Source: Methylorubrum sp. B1-46
GTDB taxonomy: Bacteria; Pseudomonadota; Alphaproteobacteria; Rhizobiales; Beijerinckiaceae
Assembly: GCF_021117295.1 (NCBI RefSeq)
Contig: NZ_CP088247.1
Span: forward strand, 3,363,001-3,427,000
Length of the DNA: 64,000 bases
Direction: 5' to 3'
Every line of letters starts with the position of its first letter. Position 1 is the stretch's first letter. The translations under genes and the position numbers were made by a program. Positions 32,871 to 43,629 of this stretch are shown one piece after another. A model generated the notes under the pieces. It had not been told where the DNA came from, searched no databases, and saw only the letters and a program-made list of their open reading frames with translations.

Positions 32871-33233
32871 GAGCGTAGCCTCTTTTCGTTGTTTACGGGC
32901 TTAACTCACCCGTTCTCCCGCTGGCGTTTGCGGGGGTGAATTTCGGCACTATTCGTACACGTCGAGGAACGACAGGCCAAGCACAGGTGATTTTACGCCT
33001 GTCTTTAAAATTTTTCACGGGAGCAGCCCGAGTCTGCGGCACCGCAGCGCATCAGCCCGGCTCCACACACGACAACACCCGGCAGGGCCGGGTGTCGCGG
33101 GACCGATCGGGTCTCGGAGGATTCGTCCGCGAGTGCCGTCGCAACCGTAGCGGCTCGGAACACCGCCACTTGCCGATTTGCGCCAAGTCCTTGCGGAAAC
33201 CCGGCAGACACCGCACGGACCGGAGGTATCGGC
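32871..33233. promoter_or_regulatory. Region between atpF and glyA
   Basis: 363 nt, both flanking genes on the minus strand. It contains the terminator-like hairpin at 33075-33095 and, at about 32940-33020, a lower-GC stretch likely to carry the glyA promoter. A THF-type riboswitch would be plausible before glyA, but I could not recognise one. Confidence 0.45.
33075..33095 (-). terminator. Terminator-like hairpin after the F0 operon
   Basis: Perfect 9-bp arms ACACCCGGC/GCCGGGTGT with a 3-nt loop, about 140 nt after the atpF stop on the minus strand. No strong U-tract. Confidence 0.55.
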
Positions 33234-33722
33234 TCAGGCCTGCAGGCGGCTCTTCACGTCGCCGAGGCTGGCGCGGACGAGATCCTGCGCAGCCGCACCT
33301 TGAAGCCGCTCGCGCAGCAGGGTTTCCGACACTTTCACCGCCGCGTCCGCGGCAGCAGCGCGGACCTGGGCGGAGGCCTGGGCCTCAGCCTGGGCAATCT
33401 TCGCCTCGGCCGCCTTCGTCCGGCGGGCGACGAAGTCGTTGAGGCGGGCGTGGCCCTCGGCGGCGATGCGCTCGGCATCCTCGCGAGCGGATGCGACGAT
33501 CGCCTCGGCCTCACGCTCGGCCTCGGTACGGCGGCGCTTGTAGTCGGCGAGCACGGCCGCGGCCTCTTCGCGCAGGCGGCGGGCCTCGTCGAGCTCGTGG
33601 CGCACGCGCTTGGCGCGGCTGTCGAGCCCGCTCGTCATCATCGAGAAGCCGCCGACCCGCCAGACGATGACCAGGAACGCCACGAAGGCGACGGCGACCC
33701 AGAATTCCGCGGTCAACAGCAT
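33234..33722 (-). CDS. atpF: ATP synthase F0 subunit b
   Basis: 162 residues. An N-terminal membrane helix ([19 protein letters not shown]) is followed by a long charged coiled coil rich in Ala/Glu/Arg ([30 protein letters not shown], quoted in part). This forms the peripheral stalk linking F0 to F1. It is the shorter of the two b-type subunits and the last F0 gene, as in other alphaproteobacteria with split F0/F1 operons. It lacks the N-terminal polar extension of b'. Confidence 0.95.
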   Translation of the reverse strand: MLLTAEFWVAVAFVAFLVIVWRVGGFSMMTSGLDSRAKRVRHELDEARRLREEAAAVLADYKRRRTEAEREAEAIVASAREDAERIAAEGHARLNDFVARRTKAAEAKIAQAEAQASAQVRAAAADAAVKVSETLLRERLQGAAAQDLVRASLGDVKSRLQA

Positions 33723-33817
33723 GTCGGTCTCAAACCCTTGGTCGGCCTTCCGCCCGGCCAGGCCGGAGCGGGGTCGGTTCGGATGGGGGAGGGGCCGGCG
33801 CGACGCCGGCCCTCAGG

Positions 33818-34423
33818 TCAGTGGACGGCGGGCGTCGCGTCGAGGGCGCGGTTCAGACTGGCCTGGTCGGGCGCCTGGCCGGTCAGCCGCTCGACGATGG
33901 CCGAGGCGGTCTCGCCGGCGATGGTGCGGACGTTGCCCATGGCTTCGGTGGTGCGCGCCCGGATGGTCGCCTCTGAGGCGGCCAGTCGCTGGTTCAGCTC
34001 GGCCTCGAGGGTCTTGCGCTTGGCATCGGCTTCGGCCGAGAGGCCGTTGCGGGTCTCCTGGGCGATGGCCTGCGCCTTCGCCTGGGCCTCGCGCAGAGAC
34101 TTCTCGTAGGCGGCGCCGGCGGCGTCGGCCTCGGCCTTCATCCGCTGCGCCTCGTTCAGATCGGACGAGAGCCGACCGGAGCGGTCATTGAGGATCGCCT
34201 CGATGCGCGGCAGCGCGACCTTGGACATCAGGTAGTAGAGCAGGCCGAACGCCAGCGCGAGCCAGATCAACTGCGAGAGGAAGGTGTGGCTCTCGAAGGG
34301 CGGGAAGGCGCCGCCATGGCCGCCGGAGGGCTGCTCGGTATGGGTATGGGGGCTCCCGGGCGGAACGATCTGCGTGTCCGCATTCGGGGAGGGGGTCGTG
34401 AGGGGATTCTTCTGCTCGGCCAT
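33818..34423 (-). CDS. atpG: ATP synthase F0 subunit b'
   Basis: 201 residues. A polar, Pro-rich N-terminal tail of about 45 residues precedes one membrane helix (LIWLALAFGLLYYLMSKVALP) and a long coiled coil. It pairs with b to form the peripheral stalk heterodimer, as in photosynthetic and alphaproteobacterial enzymes. The longer tail distinguishes it from b. It lies between atpE and atpF. Confidence 0.93.
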   Translation of the reverse strand: MAEQKNPLTTPSPNADTQIVPPGSPHTHTEQPSGGHGGAFPPFESHTFLSQLIWLALAFGLLYYLMSKVALPRIEAILNDRSGRLSSDLNEAQRMKAEADAAGAAYEKSLREAQAKAQAIAQETRNGLSAEADAKRKTLEAELNQRLAASEATIRARTTEAMGNVRTIAGETASAIVERLTGQAPDQASLNRALDATPAVH

Positions 34424-34535
34424 GGCCCTGTCCGGTGACGTCGGAAGGCCGGCTCCGCGGGCGGAGCGGCCGGATCAACGAGCGAGGGCGTGCGAGGCGG
34501 GCTTGAAGCCGGCTCGCACGCCCTCGAAAGGCACG

Positions 34536-34763
34536 TCAGACGGCGAAGAGCAGCAGCAGCGCGACGAGCAGCGAGAAGATGCCGAGCGCCTCGGTGAGCG
34601 CGAAGCCCAGGAGGAGGTTGGTGCGCTGGCTGTCGGCGGCCGACGGGTTGCGAAGCGCGCCCGAGTAGAACTGGCCGAACAGGTTGCCGAGGCCGATGCT
34701 GGCGCCCGCCATGCCGAGGCAGGCGAGGCCGGCGCCGATGTACTTCGCAGCGACGGGATCCAT
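34536..34763 (-). CDS. atpE: ATP synthase F0 subunit c
   Basis: 75 residues, two-helix hairpin. Helix 1 is Gly/Ala-rich ([20 protein letters not shown]); the polar loop contains RNPSAADSQ; helix 2 has [20 protein letters not shown], with the proton-carrying Glu in ALTEALG. The sequence is proton- rather than sodium-type by the lack of the extra Gln/Thr ligands. The ATG follows CAGGAGTG. Confidence 0.97.
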   Translation of the reverse strand: MDPVAAKYIGAGLACLGMAGASIGLGNLFGQFYSGALRNPSAADSQRTNLLLGFALTEALGIFSLLVALLLLFAV

Positions 34764-34823
34764 GAAACACTCCTGAAGTTCGAACGGGGTTCGTTGTGGG
34801 CGGAAGGGTCCGGCCGGTTGGGA

Positions 34824-35579
34824 TCAGTGGCCGGGGTGGAGGGCGTCGGCGAGATAGACCGCCGTCAGCGTCGCGAAAACGTAAGCCTGAAGGGCCGCGA
34901 CGAGGAACTCGAGAGCCGTGAGCGCAATGGTGAGCGCGAGCGGCAGGGGCGAGAGCACGCCCCAGGCACCGGCGACCAGAAGCTGCACCACGAAGAAGGC
35001 GAAGATCTTCAGGGCGATGTGGCCGGCCAGGATGTTGGCGAAGAGACGGACCGAGAGGCTGATCGGCCGCGACAGGAACGACACGATCTCGATCGGCACC
35101 ATGATGAGGAGCAGCGGCTTCGGCACGCCCGACGGCACAAACACGCCGAGGAAGTGGGTGCCGTGCTTGGCCACGCCGTAGATCACCACGGTCAGGATCA
35201 CCACGAGCGCGAGGCCGAAGGTGACGATGAGGTGGCTGGTCACCGCGAAGGCGTAGGGGATCATCCCGAGGAGGTTCAGGATGAGCACGAACATGAACAG
35301 CGAGAAGACGAGCGGCAGGAAGCGCTTGCCGTCCGCGCCGGTCGCTTGGTGCACCGTGTCGGCGATGAACTCGTAGAGCGTCTCGGCCAGCGCCTGGAGA
35401 CGGCCCGGGACGACCGAGCGCCCGGAGGTCGCCACGATGGTCAGCAGCGCGATGATGCCCACCGCCGCGAACATGTAGAGAGCCGATTGCGTAAACGCGA
35501 GCTGCTGGTTGCCGATGTGACCCAGCGAGACGAGCGGCTGCAGCTCGAACTGGTGGATCGGGTCGATACTGACCGCCAT
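34824..35579 (-). CDS. atpB: ATP synthase F0 subunit a
   Basis: 251 residues, five to six membrane helices. The essential Arg of the proton path lies in PISLSVRLFANILAGH, and the last helices contain VAALQAYVFATLTAVYLADA. N-terminal MAVSIDPIHQFELQPLV is the usual alphaproteobacterial start. The gene lies between atpI and atpE. Confidence 0.97.
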   Translation of the reverse strand: MAVSIDPIHQFELQPLVSLGHIGNQQLAFTQSALYMFAAVGIIALLTIVATSGRSVVPGRLQALAETLYEFIADTVHQATGADGKRFLPLVFSLFMFVLILNLLGMIPYAFAVTSHLIVTFGLALVVILTVVIYGVAKHGTHFLGVFVPSGVPKPLLLIMVPIEIVSFLSRPISLSVRLFANILAGHIALKIFAFFVVQLLVAGAWGVLSPLPLALTIALTALEFLVAALQAYVFATLTAVYLADALHPGH

Positions 35580-35715
35580 GTGCCCGCTTCCGCCCCTTTG
35601 TGTGTCGCGCGAGGAAGCCTTCGCGGCTCCCGTTCGTCGCGCGTCGCCCTTACACGATGCCGGGCGAGTCTCAAGACCCCTGAGGCGTCTCGGCGACCCT
35701 TACCGACGAACTTTC

Positions 35716-36069
35716 TCAGTTTTTCTTGCCGCTGAAGCCGCTGACCCGCATGACGTTGTAGATCCCCGTCACGAAGCCCAGCATCAGCAGCACGATCATC
35801 CCCCACGGCTTGGTACCGAAGAGATGATCGACGATGTATCCGAGGATCCCACCGGCGATCACGCCCGCGATGAACTCGGTCGAGAGCCGCATGGCCTGAC
35901 CGAGTTGAGCCGAGCCGCCGGACGCGCTGTTGCGCGCACGCTCGGATGAAGCGACCTTCGGCCGCTTCCCCTCGAGCTGCGTCTCGAGACGTTTGAGCCT
36001 CGCGGAGAGATCGCCGTCGGCGGGAGCCTTTTCCGGCCCGCTCCCCTCGCCTGAAGGATCACCGCTCAC
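35716..36069 (-). CDS. atpI: ATP synthase protein I
   Basis: 117 residues from a GTG at 36069 (first codon followed by SGDPSGEG); an ATG 75 nt upstream would add a basic segment not typical of the family. The N-terminal half is polar with a short coiled coil; the C-terminal half has two helices (EFIAGVIAGGILGYIVDHLFG and MIVLLMLGFVTGIYNVMRV). AtpI assists c-ring assembly and Mg2+ supply. First gene of the F0 operon. Confidence 0.88.
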   Translation of the reverse strand: MSGDPSGEGSGPEKAPADGDLSARLKRLETQLEGKRPKVASSERARNSASGGSAQLGQAMRLSTEFIAGVIAGGILGYIVDHLFGTKPWGMIVLLMLGFVTGIYNVMRVSGFSGKKN

Positions 36070-36232
36070 GGGCGACCCCACATGTCGTCGGGAGCGGAAG
36101 GAACCGGCCTGTCCCCTCGGCGCGGCGCACCATAGTTTCGCCAACCTTGAGTGTCAAGGCGACCGGAGGGGTCATCAAGCTGTTGATAAAACAACATAAT
36201 CTTTGTTTTTCCACGGCCTTCCGGGAGCTGGC

Positions 36233-36886
36233 TTACGCCCCCAGGATCGGCTTGATGATCTTCTCCAGCTCCTCGATCGAGAGGGCGCCGGCGCGCTTCT
36301 CGCCGTTGATGAAGAAGGTCGGCGTCGATTCGACCTTGAGGGTTTCGAGCCCGCGGGTCTTGACCGCGTTGATGGCCGAGTAGGTCTTCTGATCCTTCAG
36401 GCAGGCCTCGAACTTCTCCTTCGAGAAGCCGGCCTGACGCAGGAGCTGCTCCATGGCATCGACCGGCGATTGCGGCTTGCGCACGAAGGCCCAGTTCTGC
36501 TGCTGGTCGAACAGCAGGTCGGTGATCGGATAGTATTTCGCCTCGCCGTCGCAGCGCGCCAGCATGAAGGCGGCGGTGGCGAGCGGATCGAGAGGGAACT
36601 CGCGCAGGGTGAAGCGCACCTTGCCTGTATCGATGTAGCGCTCCTTCAGCACCGGCCACGTCGTCGCGTGGAAATGGGCGCAGTGCGAGCAGGTCATCGA
36701 AGCGTATTCGATGATTGTCACCTTGGCATCCGGCGGCCCGAGCCAGACGTCGCCGAGGGGCCCAGGCTGCATCAAGGCGGCCGTATCGGCCGATTGCGCC
36801 AGAGCCTCAAGGGACAGGGACGGCAGCAGGGCGGCAGTGCCGATGGCAAGGCCGGTCAGTTTCAGGGCGTCGCGCCGGGTGATCAT
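36233..36886 (-). CDS. DsbA-family thiol oxidoreductase, Tat-type signal
   Basis: 217 residues from the ATG at 36886. The N-terminus MITRRDALKLTGLAIGTAALL carries a twin-arginine motif (TRRDALK) and the protein should be periplasmic. The thioredoxin fold has the active site CSHC in YASMTCSHCAHFHATTWP, and the cis-Pro is in VESTPTFFING. The DsbA-type helical insertion (FPLDPLATAAFMLARCDGE) is present. It is like DsbA-family proteins of alphaproteobacteria thought to oxidise or isomerise envelope disulfides. It lies next to the DUF721 gene, a common neighbour in this group. Confidence 0.92.
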   Translation of the reverse strand: MITRRDALKLTGLAIGTAALLPSLSLEALAQSADTAALMQPGPLGDVWLGPPDAKVTIIEYASMTCSHCAHFHATTWPVLKERYIDTGKVRFTLREFPLDPLATAAFMLARCDGEAKYYPITDLLFDQQQNWAFVRKPQSPVDAMEQLLRQAGFSKEKFEACLKDQKTYSAINAVKTRGLETLKVESTPTFFINGEKRAGALSIEELEKIIKPILGA

Positions 36887-37050
36887 GGCAGGGCGGGCTC
36901 CGTTCGCGGGCCGCATTCGGCCCGATACCGCGCTATAGGACGGATCGGCTCCATCCGGCCGAGGGGCGCGTCGCCGCACGGCCTTTGTCGCAGCCGCTTA
37001 TCACGCTGCGCCGCCGCCCGCACGCCCCACGATCCCACCCTTCGTTGTTC

Positions 37051-37527
37051 CTATCGCCGCGCCACCACGGCGATGCCGAGCCGATCGAGAGCGTCGCGCA
37101 GGCGTTCCTCCTCAATGCGCGCCACCGCCAGCGCCACCTCTCCGCGCCGCGCCGGGTCGAGCATTTTTTGCGGGGCGCGGCGGGCGGGCCGCTGCAACCG
37201 GTCCTGACGCAACACGATCTTGCCGATGCACGCCCAGCCGTAATGCGCGTTGACGCGCTGGATCACGACCGGCGCAAGGTGCTGCAGGTCGAGGGCAAAG
37301 GCGCCTTCCACGCGCACCACCAGCGTGCCGGGCTCCGGCCGGCCCTCGGCGTCGCGGCGGGCGCGGCGCGGCCATTCGAGTTTGACCGGCTGGCAGGCCC
37401 CGGCGAGCCGGGCTCCGACGATGTCCGGCCACGCGGCCAGGATGTCGGACGAGGCGAAGCCCTGCGCGGCAAAGGCGGGGCCGATGCAGCCCTCGATCAG
37501 TTCGCTCAGCGGTTTGACGCGCGCCAT
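37051..37527 (-). CDS. DUF721/DciA-like protein
   Basis: 158 residues. The segment ILAAWPDIVGARLAGACQPVKLEW followed by GTLVVRVEGAFALDLQHLAPVVIQRVNAHYGW (quoted in parts) is the KH-like DUF721 core. DciA, the replicative-helicase loader of bacteria lacking DnaC, belongs to this family, so a role in helicase loading is possible. The order dsbA-like, DUF721, then divergent mutY is conserved in alphaproteobacteria. The C-terminal 50 residues are basic. Confidence 0.85.
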   Translation of the reverse strand: MARVKPLSELIEGCIGPAFAAQGFASSDILAAWPDIVGARLAGACQPVKLEWPRRARRDAEGRPEPGTLVVRVEGAFALDLQHLAPVVIQRVNAHYGWACIGKIVLRQDRLQRPARRAPQKMLDPARRGEVALAVARIEEERLRDALDRLGIAVVARR

Positions 37528-37718
37528 CGGCTTTCCGGAACACTAGGGCGGGGTGACGGGCACGCCGCAGCCGTGATCCTACCCGAATTGCGCCCCCCGC
37601 GGGAGTCGGCACCGGCGCGGGACGGAGCGGCGGCACGGCGGCGTCACTTTTCGGCAATCGCTCCGAGGGCGACCCGAAGCCGCTTTTTCCGCACCCGCGC
37701 TCCCGCTATGGACGGGAC

Positions 37719-38933
37719 ATGCCCGCCGCCTCGGCCGCCGACCTCCTCGCCTGGTACGACCGTCATCGCCGGGCGCTGCCCTGGCGCGCGCTTCCGGGCG
37801 AGACCCCCGCCCCCTACCGGGTCTGGCTCTCCGAGGTCATGCTGCAGCAGACCACCGTCACGGCGGTGAAGCCGTACTTCGAAAAGTTTCTGGCCTTGTT
37901 TCCAAGCGTGGCGGCGCTCGCCGCCGCGCCGGAAGAGGCGGTGATGTCGGCCTGGGCCGGGCTCGGCTATTACTCCCGCGCGCGCAACCTGCATGCCTGC
38001 GCCAAGGCCGTCGCCGCCACAGGGTGCTTTCCCGACACGGAAGAAGGCCTGCGCAAGCTGCCCGGCATTGGCGCCTACACGGCCGGCGCCATCGCCGCGA
38101 TCGCCTTCGACCGGCCGGCGGCGGCCGTCGACGGCAATGTCGAGCGGGTCATGAGCCGCCTGCACGCCATCGAGACGCCGCTTCCCGCCGCCCGCGCGCA
38201 GATCCGCCTGTTCACGCAGGCGCTGGTGCCGGAGCGGCGGCCGGGCGATTTCGCGCAGGCGCTGATGGATCTCGGCGCGACGCTGTGCACCCCGAAGCGG
38301 CCGGCCTGCGCCCTCTGCCCCTGGATGCGGCCCTGCCGCGCCCGGGCCGAGGGTTTGCAGGAGACGTTTCCGCGTAAAGTGAAGAAGGAGAAGGGGATCT
38401 TGCGAAAGGGCGCGGCCTTCGTCGCGCTGCGGGCCGGCGACGAGGCGGTCCTGCTGCGCACGCGGCCGCCGGAAGGCCTGCTCGGCGCCATGGCCGAACC
38501 GCCAACAAGCGATTGGCTGCCCGATTACGATCCGGCCAAGGGCCTGCTCGACGCGCCGCTCGATGCCCGCTGGAAGCGCCTGCCCGGCGTGGTGAAGCAC
38601 GGCTTCACCCATTTTCCGCTCGAACTGACGGTGTTTCTCGCCCGCGTCGCGGCGGACACGAAGCCGCCGGAGGGCATGCGCTTCACCCCCCGCGACGCGC
38701 TGGACGCCGAACCGCTGCCCGGCGCGATGAAGAAGGTGCTCGCCCACGCGCTCAGCGGGCCGGTGCCGCTCGCCGCGCCTGTGGCGAAGCCGCCGCCCGA
38801 GCCTGATCTCGCCACGCTGCCCGAGCCCGAGCCGCCGCCGCGGCGCGGGCCGATCCCGAAGCCCGCCTCGTCGCGGCCCTCGGATCTGGCGCGGATCGTG
38901 AAGAAGGCGCCCAAGCCCGTTCGGACACGATAA
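37719..38933 (+). CDS. mutY: A/G-specific adenine glycosylase
   Basis: 404 residues. It removes adenine mispaired with 8-oxoguanine. Catalytic Glu lies in SEVMLQQTTVTAV (about residue 37); the helix-hairpin-helix is LPGIGAYTAGAI, with the catalytic Asp in AAVDGNVERV (about 138). The 4Fe-4S ligands are C-x6-C-x2-C-x5-C in CTPKRPACALCPWMRPC. A NUDIX-like MutT-fold C-terminal domain recognises 8-oxoG. The last 50 residues are a Pro-rich basic tail. It converges with ccrM. Confidence 0.96.
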   Translation: MPAASAADLLAWYDRHRRALPWRALPGETPAPYRVWLSEVMLQQTTVTAVKPYFEKFLALFPSVAALAAAPEEAVMSAWAGLGYYSRARNLHACAKAVAATGCFPDTEEGLRKLPGIGAYTAGAIAAIAFDRPAAAVDGNVERVMSRLHAIETPLPAARAQIRLFTQALVPERRPGDFAQALMDLGATLCTPKRPACALCPWMRPCRARAEGLQETFPRKVKKEKGILRKGAAFVALRAGDEAVLLRTRPPEGLLGAMAEPPTSDWLPDYDPAKGLLDAPLDARWKRLPGVVKHGFTHFPLELTVFLARVAADTKPPEGMRFTPRDALDAEPLPGAMKKVLAHALSGPVPLAAPVAKPPPEPDLATLPEPEPPPRRGPIPKPASSRPSDLARIVKKAPKPVRTR

Positions 38934-38941
38934 GAAGAAGA

Positions 38942-38984
38942 TGCAGGGCTCTGCCCTGCACCCGCGAAAGGACTTGTCCTTTCG
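38942..38984. terminator. Bidirectional double hairpin between mutY and ccrM
   Basis: TGCAGGGC/GCCCTGCA (38942-38960, 3-nt loop) and CGAAAGGAC/GTCCTTTCG (38965-38984, 2-nt loop) lie in tandem in the 66-nt gap of two converging genes. The pattern is common in alphaproteobacterial intergenic regions. Confidence 0.7.
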
Positions 38985-38999
38985 AAACCGAGACGAGCG

Positions 39000-40627
<1,628 letters not shown>

Positions 40628-40975
40628 ATGAAGGTTTCCAACCGGACCGCTGCCGCCTGCCTCGTGACCGTCATCGGCGCCTTCGCGACGCTGCCTGCCC
40701 AGGCCCAGAGCGGCCAGGCCTCCTGGTACGGAAGCGGCCGGAAGACAGCGAACGGCGAGCGTTTCAACCCCAACGGATACACCGCCGCCCACCGCAGCCT
40801 GCCCTTCGGCACGCGCGTTCGCGTCACGAACCGCTCCAACGGCCGCTCCGTCGTCGTTCGCATCAACGATCGCGGCCCGTTCGTCGGCGGCCGGGTGATC
40901 GATCTCGCCCGCGGCTCGGCCCGTGCCATCGGCATGTCGGGCACCAGCTACGTCTCGCTCAACGTGGTGCGCTGA
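40628..40975 (+). CDS. RlpA-like septal ring/lytic transglycosylase domain protein
   Basis: 115 residues from the ATG at 40628; an in-frame ATG at 40616 sits directly on its own AGGGA. Signal peptide [20 protein letters not shown] with AQA cleavage. The double-psi beta-barrel has the family signature [41 protein letters not shown]. The catalytic Asp of RlpA lytic transglycosylases matches the D of INDRGPF. It lacks a SPOR domain, so it is a short RlpA-like protein. Its function in cell separation is inferred. Confidence 0.88.
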   Translation: MKVSNRTAAACLVTVIGAFATLPAQAQSGQASWYGSGRKTANGERFNPNGYTAAHRSLPFGTRVRVTNRSNGRSVVVRINDRGPFVGGRVIDLARGSARAIGMSGTSYVSLNVVR

Positions 40976-41127
40976 CGGCGCGAGGCCACCCGAGCGCCGC
41001 CGCAACCGGCGCCGACGCGCCGAGCGTTGCCGGGGAACCGACCCGTTCCCATAATTGTCTCTTGAGATGACGTGAGGCCCGGATCATCGATCCGGGCCCA
41101 CGCTTTGAGGAGAGGAGAAGGGTCGAG

Positions 41128-41445
41128 ATGGCGAAGCCGATGGTGGTCGAGATTCCGCACGAACTCGGCCGCGACGAGGCCCGGCGGCGCATCGACGAGG
41201 GCACCACCCGCGTGCGCGAGGCGCTCGGCAAGAGCGGCATCGCCATCAACACGCTGAACTGGACCGGCGACCGGCTCGACTACTCGGTGACGGCCCTGGC
41301 GCAGACCGTGGACGGCCAGATCGACGTCGGCCAGGACGTGGTGCGCGTCGAGGTGCGCATGCCGCTGCTCTTGTCGATGTTTGCACAGAAGATCCAGAAG
41401 ATCGTCGGCAAGGAAGGCAACAAGCTCCTCCTGACCAAGAAGTAG
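41128..41445 (+). CDS. Polyhydroxyalkanoic acid system protein
   Basis: 105 residues. MVVEIPHELGRDEARRRIDEG at the N-terminus and VEVRMPLLLSMFAQKIQKIVG near the C-terminus match the family annotated as polyhydroxyalkanoic acid system/PHA granule-region proteins. A small beta/alpha protein with no signal peptide. Function is unproven; a role near PHB granules is the usual expectation. GAGGAGAGGAG precedes the start. The polymerase and phasin genes are not nearby. Confidence 0.85.
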   Translation: MAKPMVVEIPHELGRDEARRRIDEGTTRVREALGKSGIAINTLNWTGDRLDYSVTALAQTVDGQIDVGQDVVRVEVRMPLLLSMFAQKIQKIVGKEGNKLLLTKK

Positions 41446-41519
41446 CGGAACCCGCCCGCCCGCTCTCCGTTGGCCCGGACGGCGGCGCGATGGACGCATC
41501 GTCAGCGAGGCGCTCAACG

Positions 41520-41762
41520 ATGGCTAATCCCGGATCGATCCCGGAAACCCCCACACCCGGCCCCGAGATCCCGAGCCCGGGACCGGAGACGCCCGGCCCC
41601 GCCACGCCCGACACGCCGCAGATCCCCGAACCGGGTCCCGGCCCCGAGATCCCCGGCGGAATGCCCGCGGAGGCGCCCGGCAACGTGCCGACCGAGATAC
41701 CGGTCGAGAGCCCCGGCCTCCCCGATTCGACCCCCACGGGGCCGGCCAACCCGACCGCCTGA
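41520..41762 (+). CDS. Pro/Gly-rich low-complexity small protein
   Basis: 80 residues from the ATG at 41520 (MANPGSIPETPTPG). It is built almost entirely of Pro, Gly, Glu and Thr, with recurring PGPEIP and PGPETPGP motifs. There is no signal peptide or hydrophobic segment, so it should be disordered and acidic. It lies between the PHA-system gene and an ABC-F gene on the same strand, with short gaps. I do not recognise a defined family; similar Pro-rich small proteins occur in Rhizobiales. A real gene is supported by its position and continuous amino-acid bias, but other frames are also open. Confidence 0.5.
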   Translation: MANPGSIPETPTPGPEIPSPGPETPGPATPDTPQIPEPGPGPEIPGGMPAEAPGNVPTEIPVESPGLPDSTPTGPANPTA

Positions 41763-41805
41763 GGCGTCCGTTGTTCCGGGCTGCGGCTGCTGCCATAAGC
41801 CCGGC

Positions 41806-43629
41806 ATGGCCGCTCCCCCGCTTCTCACCCTTCAGGATGTCGCGCTCACCTTCGGCGGCACGCCGCTGATCGAGCGGGCCGAGCTGACGATCGCATCCGG
41901 CGACCGCACCTGCCTCGTCGGCCGCAACGGTTCGGGCAAGTCGACCCTGATGCGCATCGCCGCGGGGCTGGTCGAGCCGGACCGGGCCGTGCGCTTCGTC
42001 CAGCCCGGCACCACGATCCGCTACCTCGCGCAGGAGCCGGATTTCTCCGGCTTCGAGACGACCCTGGCTTTCGCGGAATCCGGTCTTGCGCCGGGCGACG
42101 ACGCCCACCGCGCCCGCTACCTTCTGGAGAGCCTGGGACTCGACGGCAGCGAGGATCCGCGCCGATTGTCGGGCGGCGAGGCACGCCGGACGGCGCTGGC
42201 CCAGGCGCTCGCGCCCGAGCCCGACATCCTGCTTCTCGACGAGCCGACCAACCACCTCGACCTGCCGGCCATCGAGTGGCTGGAAAACGAGCTGAAGCGC
42301 ACCCGCTCGGCCCTCGTCCTCATCAGCCACGACCGCCGCTTCCTCTCGTCCCTGTCGCGCGCCACCGTCTGGCTCGACCGCGGCGTGACGCGGCGGATCG
42401 AGCAGGGCTTTTCGAGCTTCGAGGCATGGCGCGACGCCTTCTTCGAGGAGGAGGAGCGCGACAAGCACAAGCTCGACCGAAAGATCGCCGACGAGGAGCA
42501 CTGGCTGCGATACGGCGTCACCGCCCGGCGCAAGCGCAACGTGCGCCGGCTCGCCGATCTGCAGAACCTGCGCAAGCAGAGCCGCGAGCACCGCCGACCT
42601 GTGGGTCAGGCGGTGCTGACCGCGAGCGAGGGCGAGGCCTCGGGCACGCTGATCGCCGAAGCCAAGCACGTCTCGAAATCCTACGGCGAGCGCCGGATCG
42701 TCCACGACCTGACGCTGCGGGTGCTGCGCGGCGACCGACTCGGCATCGTCGGCCCCAACGGGGCGGGCAAGACCACGCTGATCAATCTGCTGACCGGCGC
42801 CCTCACGCCCGATTCGGGCGAGATGCGCCTCGGCACCGGCCTCAACATGGTCCATCTCGATCAGGCCCGCGCCGTCCTGGAACCCACCGCCACGGTCACG
42901 GAGGTTCTGACCGGGGGGCGCGGCGACAGCGTCACGGTGGGTGGGCGCAGCCGCCACGTGATCGGCTATCTCAAGGACTTCCTCTTCAGCCCGGAACAGG
43001 CGCGCACGCCGGTGAGCGTGCTCTCGGGCGGCGAGCGCAACCGGCTGCTGATCGCCCGGGCGCTGGCCCAACCCTCCAACCTGCTCGTGCTCGACGAGCC
43101 CACCAACGACCTCGACCTCGAGACCCTCGACCTGCTGCAGGAGATGCTCGGCGACTATGCCGGCACCCTGATTCTGGTCAGCCACGACCGCGACTTCCTC
43201 GATCGCGTCGCCGGCAATGTCCTGGTCAGCGAGGGGGAGGGGCGCTGGGTCGAATATGCCGGCGGCTACACCGACATGCTCGGCCAGCGCGGACGCGGCG
43301 TGGAGGCCCGCAGCGACGGGCGGGACAAGGCTGCCCGCGACCGCCCCGAGCCGCGGGAAAAGGCGCCGCGGGCTGAATCTCCTCAGACGCGGACCAAGCT
43401 CGGTTTCAAGGAGCAGCACGAGTTGAAGACGCTGCCGACGCGCATGGCCGAACTGGAGGCGGGAATCGCCAAGCTGCGCGAGGTCCTGGCCGATCCAGGC
43501 CTGTATGGTCGCGATCCCGGACGCTTTCAGAAGGCGACAGCGATGCTCGGTGCCGCGGAGACCGAACTCGCCGCCGCCGAGGAACGCTGGCTCACCCTGG
43601 AGATGCAGCGCGAGGCGCAGGGCGGCTGA
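41806..43629 (+). CDS. ABC-F family ATP-binding protein (Uup-like)
   Basis: 607 residues from the ATG at 41806 (MAAPPLLTLQDVALTFGG). Two ABC cassettes: Walker A GRNGSGKST (about 45) and GPNGAGKTT (about 320); signatures RLSGGEARR and VLSGGERNR; Walker B LLLDEPTNHLD and LVLDEPTNDLD. The linker between the cassettes carries the charged ABC-F arm. The C-terminal coiled-coil domain after residue about 530 is Uup-like. There is no membrane domain, so it acts on ribosomes or nucleic acids rather than transport. The frame also extends upstream, but this overlaps the Pro-rich gene. Confidence 0.93.
   Translation: MAAPPLLTLQDVALTFGGTPLIERAELTIASGDRTCLVGRNGSGKSTLMRIAAGLVEPDRAVRFVQPGTTIRYLAQEPDFSGFETTLAFAESGLAPGDDAHRARYLLESLGLDGSEDPRRLSGGEARRTALAQALAPEPDILLLDEPTNHLDLPAIEWLENELKRTRSALVLISHDRRFLSSLSRATVWLDRGVTRRIEQGFSSFEAWRDAFFEEEERDKHKLDRKIADEEHWLRYGVTARRKRNVRRLADLQNLRKQSREHRRPVGQAVLTASEGEASGTLIAEAKHVSKSYGERRIVHDLTLRVLRGDRLGIVGPNGAGKTTLINLLTGALTPDSGEMRLGTGLNMVHLDQARAVLEPTATVTEVLTGGRGDSVTVGGRSRHVIGYLKDFLFSPEQARTPVSVLSGGERNRLLIARALAQPSNLLVLDEPTNDLDLETLDLLQEMLGDYAGTLILVSHDRDFLDRVAGNVLVSEGEGRWVEYAGGYTDMLGQRGRGVEARSDGRDKAARDRPEPREKAPRAESPQTRTKLGFKEQHELKTLPTRMAELEAGIAKLREVLADPGLYGRDPGRFQKATAMLGAAETELAAAEERWLTLEMQREAQGG

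Noticed and set aside
41524..43419. 631-residue open frame antisense to the ABC-F gene
   Set aside because: Shadow of the ABC-F gene, with no recognisable domain.
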